From the NCBI GenBank assembly GCA_002702895.1, contig PACX01000013.1, positions 6,251-42,178 of the forward strand: a DNA stretch of 35,928 nt, in the 5' to 3' direction. Below are positions 32,911-35,928 of this stretch, piece after piece. Both the position numbers and the translations under genes were made by a program. Within the stretch, counting starts at the first letter, position 1. Each line of letters opens with the position of its first letter. The DNA is from Flavobacteriaceae bacterium (lineage in GTDB: Bacteria > Bacteroidota > Bacteroidia > Flavobacteriales > Flavobacteriaceae). Below the pieces are notes generated by a model, which worked only from the letters and a program-made list of their open reading frames with translations, searched no databases and was not told the DNA's origin.

Positions 32911-33963
32911 ATGAAAGAAATAAATTTATTTATTACGGGTGTAGGAAATGTTGGGAGTGAATTATTAAATCAAATTAAAACTCAAGAAAAATTTCTTAAA
33001 AAAAATCTAAATTTAAATTTAAAAGTCATCGCATTATCCAATACAAAAAAAATGCTTTTTGATATAAATGGGATAAAATTAGATGGATGGAAATCTAAAT
33101 TATGTGAAGGACTAGAAAATAAAAGAGATGAATTTAAATATAAAACAATTCGTTTGGGTCTTCAAAACAGTGTATTTGTAGATAATACAGCATCAAAGAT
33201 TATTGCTTCTGAATATTCCTCATATATAAAAAAAAGTATATCGGTAGTTACGTGCAATAAAATAGCTTGCTCAGATAAATATAAAGTTTATGAAAAACTT
33301 AAAAGAATATCTATAAAAAACAAAACACCTTTCTTATATGAAACTAATGTTGGAGCTGGATTACCAGTTATTAATACTTTAAAAAATTTAATTGATTCAG
33401 GTGACAAAATAAATTCAGTTCAAGCAGTACTGTCTGGAAGTTTAAATTATATTTTTAATAATTTTTCAAAACTTAATACATTTCATAAAATAGTTGAAAA
33501 GGCAAAAAATCTAGGATTTACTGAACCAGATCCCAAAATTGATCTATCAGGAACTGATGTGGCTAGAAAATTATTAATTCTTTCAAGAGAGATTGGTTAT
33601 AAAAATGAGATTCAAGATATTAAAATAAAATCATTTTTGCCTGATGAATGTTTAGTTTCAAATTCTTATGAAGAATTATATTCATTACTTAGGAAAAGTA
33701 AAAATTATTTTAATATGTTACTAGAAAATGCAAAAAAAAGTGACAAGAAATTAAAACATGTAGCAGAATTTCAAGATGGAAAAGGAAGCGTTTGTCTAAA
33801 AGAAATTGATAAAAATCATCAGTTCTATGATTTGGATGAAAAAGACAATATAATTCTATTTTATACTGAAAGATATGGAAAACAACCATTAGTTATTAAA
33901 GGAGCTGGAGCTGGATCAAGTGTAACTGCATCAGGTGTATTTTCAGATATTCTTAAAATTTGA
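32911..33963 (+). CDS. hom: Homoserine dehydrogenase
   Basis: 350 residues. It reduces aspartate semialdehyde to homoserine. The Rossmann motif is GVGNVG near residues 10-15. ETNVGAGLPVINTL and SGSLNYIFNNF are catalytic-domain blocks, and the PROSITE-type signature is complete in EPDPKIDLSGTDVARK. The sequence resembles the C-terminal dehydrogenase half of ThrA/MetL, but no aspartokinase domain precedes it and no ACT domain follows, so allosteric threonine control is unlikely; control by SAM through the operon leader is more plausible. The C-terminal AGAGSSVTASGVFSDIL is the natural family end. The stop overlaps a TTG start of a possible small protein (TTGA). Confidence 0.93.
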   Translation: MKEINLFITGVGNVGSELLNQIKTQEKFLKKNLNLNLKVIALSNTKKMLFDINGIKLDGWKSKLCEGLENKRDEFKYKTIRLGLQNSVFVDNTASKIIASEYSSYIKKSISVVTCNKIACSDKYKVYEKLKRISIKNKTPFLYETNVGAGLPVINTLKNLIDSGDKINSVQAVLSGSLNYIFNNFSKLNTFHKIVEKAKNLGFTEPDPKIDLSGTDVARKLLILSREIGYKNEIQDIKIKSFLPDECLVSNSYEELYSLLRKSKNYFNMLLENAKKSDKKLKHVAEFQDGKGSVCLKEIDKNHQFYDLDEKDNIILFYTERYGKQPLVIKGAGAGSSVTASGVFSDILKI

Positions 33964-34118
33964 AAATAGTTTATAAAAATAAAATACACTTCACTATTCT
34001 TAATAAAGTCAAAGTTAATAAGTTTGATGGAAGTTATTGCATAATTGATAGAGAATTAACTTATATTAATGATAATCAACAACTTATGGGGGTAAAAAAA
34101 GAAATTATCTTAAATTAA
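33960..34118 (+). CDS. Possible small hypothetical protein after hom
   Basis: A 52-codon open frame starting with TTG that overlaps the hom stop as TTGA, the same type of coupling used elsewhere in this window (ATGA at three junctions), and TTG starts are frequent here. The peptide is basic at its N-terminus (MKIVYKNKIHFTILNKVKV), then reads FDGSYCIIDRELTYIND and ends GVKKEIILN. It has no signal peptide or membrane segment, and I do not recognise a family. Codon choice is like its neighbours. It could be a genuine small protein of the Met operon, a remnant of a longer gene, or a chance frame in AT-rich DNA. Confidence 0.42.
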   Translation: MKIVYKNKIHFTILNKVKVNKFDGSYCIIDRELTYINDNQQLMGVKKEIILN

Positions 34119-34278
34119 TTTTACCTATAATCCAATATATTTATTTTGTTTTTGAGGAGAAATTGAGATATTTGTTTTATCTACTTTTTTATTATAATGA
34201 TATAATAGATAATGAATATTTTATAAGAACATCAAATAGTGAGGATTAAACATTGTACATAGATAAAAATAACCAATA
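34119..34278. other. Non-coding gap before the PhoD gene
   Basis: Together with the small frame before it, this makes 315 nt between hom and the PhoD gene without a confident gene. The 160 nt here are AT-rich, with no open frame of note, no tRNA-like fold and no exact TAnnTTTG box at a sensible distance. GATATTTG near 34171 is one mismatch away. Promoter signals for PhoD must be here if it is transcribed on its own, but I cannot place them. Confidence 0.5.
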
Positions 34279-35736
34279 ATGATTTTAAAAAAAGTTTTTA
34301 TAATAACTGTTTTAGTAAGCTGTTTTGCTAATTGCCAAACAGATAAAGGCCCTTATTTTGCAACAGGAATAAGAATTGGAGATGTAAGTCAAAATGAAGC
34401 TATTATTTGGACGAGATTAACAAAAAATAAAATTAGGGTAAATGATGCCCCACTTCCTATTTCTCTTTACGTTCGTCCTGAGACAGGAAAAAGACATGTA
34501 AGAGAAACAAGAAGAGATAAAGATGGAATGGTATATTTCCCCCAGGGTTTTGACATTAATACTGTTGAGGGTGCCGTTCCTGGTGCTGAAGGAGAAGTTA
34601 AAATTAACTTCAGACCAAAAGGTTATAAAAAATGGAATTTCACAGATTGGAAGTCAGTTTTAAAAAAAGCTAATTACAGTAAAAAATTTATTTTAACTGA
34701 TCTAGAACCTGGAGTGACTTATGAGATTTTAGTTGAGGGTAGATCTAGTGATCAACATAAGGTTTCGTCCCAAATTAAAGGAACGTTTAAGACGCCTCCA
34801 AACCCTGATATTTCACAGAAAATAGTTTTTGCCGCTAGTACTTGCCAGGGCTACCCCGATCAAGATCTTCCAGATGGATATAAAATATATCCTTTTTTGG
34901 AAAGTCTTGATCTTGATTTTTTTGTACATGCTGGAGATATAGTTTACTATGATAATCTAGCAAAAAATAAAAAAATGGCTCATTACCACTGGGATAGAAT
35001 GTTCAGTTTACCAACCAATAAATCTTTTCATTCAAAGGTTACAAGTTATTTTGAAAAAGATGATCACGACACCTGGTTTAACGATAGCTACAGAGGAATT
35101 GAAACATCTTTTATGGGGAGTTTTACATTTGACCAAGGGCTTGAGGTTTTTCGTCAGGAAATGCCAATCAAGGGTAAAACATATAGAACATTTAGATGGG
35201 GTAAAGATCTTCAGATATGGCTAGTTGAGGGAAGAGATTATAGAAGTCCAAATACATTGAAAGATGGACCAGGAAAATCAATTTGGGGGAAAGATCAAAT
35301 GGATTGGTTTAAAAAGACTGTTACAGCTTCTGATGCTACTTTTAAAGTGCTTATAAGCCCAACACCTGTTATTGGCCCTGATAGGCCAGCTAAAAAAGAT
35401 AATCATTCAAATAAGGGTTTTTTCTATGAAGGAGAGAATATCAGGAAATTTATATCCTCTCAACCCAATATGTATGTTATTTGTGGGGATCGACATTGGC
35501 AATATGTTTCAAAACATCGTAAATATGGAATTGTTGAGTTTTCTATTGGTCCAAATAGTATGGAGCATGCAGGTGGATGGAAGCAAGATGATGTTAAGCC
35601 AGAACATCTATACCTAAATGTAGTAGGAGGTGTAATGACGGTAACCATTGATCCTAAAGATTCTCCAAGAATAATTGTAAGGCATTATGATGTTGATGGT
35701 AATGAGTTAAATAAGTTTGTGGCTAAAGCTGAATAA
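34279..35736 (+). CDS. phoD: PhoD-like metallophosphatase, predicted lipoprotein
   Basis: 485 residues. The N-terminus (MILKKVFIITVLVSC) carries a lipobox-like LVSC (Cys15), so it is probably lipid-anchored outside the cytoplasm; a second Cys at residue 19 is less fitting. An N-terminal beta domain of about 165 residues (ATGIRIGDVSQNEAIIWTRL ...) is followed by the metallophosphatase domain: ASTCQGYP, DFFVHAGDIVYYD, KDDHDTWFND, EGRDYRSPN and CGDRHWQYVS, which supply the Asp, Asn and His metal ligands of PhoD enzymes. It hydrolyses phosphate mono- or diesters; the substrate is unknown. Base composition looks somewhat richer in G+C than the preceding genes. A broken SDR start follows 16 nt downstream. 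Confidence 0.9.
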   Translation: MILKKVFIITVLVSCFANCQTDKGPYFATGIRIGDVSQNEAIIWTRLTKNKIRVNDAPLPISLYVRPETGKRHVRETRRDKDGMVYFPQGFDINTVEGAVPGAEGEVKINFRPKGYKKWNFTDWKSVLKKANYSKKFILTDLEPGVTYEILVEGRSSDQHKVSSQIKGTFKTPPNPDISQKIVFAASTCQGYPDQDLPDGYKIYPFLESLDLDFFVHAGDIVYYDNLAKNKKMAHYHWDRMFSLPTNKSFHSKVTSYFEKDDHDTWFNDSYRGIETSFMGSFTFDQGLEVFRQEMPIKGKTYRTFRWGKDLQIWLVEGRDYRSPNTLKDGPGKSIWGKDQMDWFKKTVTASDATFKVLISPTPVIGPDRPAKKDNHSNKGFFYEGENIRKFISSQPNMYVICGDRHWQYVSKHRKYGIVEFSIGPNSMEHAGGWKQDDVKPEHLYLNVVGGVMTVTIDPKDSPRIIVRHYDVDGNELNKFVAKAE

Positions 35737-35752
35737 TATAATTTGTCAAAAA

Positions 35753-35842
35753 GTGAAAAATTTAATAGGAAAAGTTGCACTAGTAACAGGAGCCTCAAGA
35801 GATATTGGAAGAGCGATTAGTATAAGAAGAAGAAAGATATAA
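35753..35842 (+). pseudogene. Truncated start of a short-chain dehydrogenase
   Basis: From a GTG at 35753 the frame reads MKNLIGKVALVTGASRDIG then RAIS, the exact N-terminal beta-alpha unit of classical SDRs with the TGxxxxIG NAD(P)-binding motif. It then changes to IRRRKI and a stop at 35842. The next strand expected for the family is absent in all frames. An unrelated, Lys/Asp-rich open frame (from 35821 in another phase) runs to the window edge. Either a real deletion or insertion has destroyed the gene, or the last about 110 bases are an assembly chimera. Confidence 0.7.
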
Positions 35843-35928
35843 TAGATGGTAAAATCAAAGATTTAGAAAATGAATTACCAAAAAATGATGATAAAGATAA
35901 TGTTGATGGATGGTTAGAGATAATGATG
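35821..35928 (+). other. Open frame of unknown origin at the window end
   Basis: 36 codons without stop to the window edge, in a phase different from the SDR fragment: KKKKDIIDGKIKDLENELPK then NDDKDNVDGWLEIMM. It is hydrophilic, with a short heptad-like portion, and no family is recognised. There is no clear start; ATG codons in this phase occur only at the very end. It may be the inner part of a gene joined to the SDR fragment by a rearrangement or by misassembly. Confidence 0.3.

Noticed and set aside
1-35928. CRISPR arrays, tRNA/rRNA genes, insertion sequences, phage genes
   Set aside because: No direct-repeat arrays, cloverleaf-like intergenic sequences, transposase motifs or terminal inverted repeats were seen on either strand by eye.

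Overview
The window is a gene-dense, very AT-rich stretch from a Bacteroidota genome, most likely a marine member of the Flavobacteriia with a compact genome. This is inferred from several things. Gene sets such as ftsH / LUD protein / cdsA / psd, ddl / PASTA protein / rluD and lpxK / Nif3 / coiled-coil protein look flavobacterial. The promoters match the Bacteroidota TTTG ... TAnnTTTG pattern. There are few Shine-Dalgarno-like sequences, and a DUF1501 protein has a C-terminal tail resembling a type IX secretion sorting domain. A lipoprotein-type sulfatase and a PhoD-type phosphatase fit life on algal or other sulfated organic matter. No rRNA, tRNA, CRISPR array or insertion sequence was seen.

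Layout. 1-5558: the 3' part of a tryptophan operon in the order trpD (cut by the window edge), trpC, trpF, trpB, a sulfatase gene, trpA. The sulfatase lies between the two tryptophan synthase subunits. 5559-7930 (minus): yaaA, an RluD-type pseudouridine synthase and a PASTA-domain membrane protein. 8005-9453: ddl and coaD. 9450-11880: a Nudix hydrolase divergent from pyrE, which is followed by an SRPBCC-like protein and a short-chain dehydrogenase. 11884-13091 (minus): a YqaA/DedA-like membrane protein and birA. 13162-17621: rsfS, ftsH, a LUD protein, cdsA and a phosphatidylserine decarboxylase. 17624-20239 (minus): valS. 20353-24785: a DUF1573 protein, murB, a small Cys-containing membrane protein, an ECF-like sigma factor, an Nramp-like transporter and lipA. 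24782-25792 (minus): lpxK. 25863-27424: a Nif3-like protein and a coiled-coil protein. 27426-30480 (minus): a DUF1501/DUF1800 pair. 30553-33963: a SAM-II-type riboswitch followed by metY, metX and homoserine dehydrogenase, and then a possible 52-residue small protein. 34279-35736: a PhoD-like phosphatase. The last bases hold the start of a short-chain dehydrogenase that is broken after about 23 residues.

How it works together. Most of the window is biosynthetic and envelope housekeeping: Trp, Met, UMP, CoA, lipoate, peptidoglycan precursors, phospholipids and lipid A. The methionine block is the clearest regulatory unit: a SAM-sensing RNA precedes the genes that turn aspartate semialdehyde into homoserine, O-acetylhomoserine and homocysteine. 

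The least ordinary points are the sulfatase inside the trp operon, the riboswitch with an 11-bp competing downstream arm, a set of promoters whose -7 box lies only 4-5 nt before the ATG (leaderless mRNAs), and the fact that all six tail-to-tail gene pairs are separated by -4 to +3 nt. I see no clear sign of an entirely new multi-gene system. The candidates for undescribed biology are the trp-embedded sulfatase, the small ORF after homoserine dehydrogenase, and the Nramp-like protein that lacks the usual metal-binding motifs.
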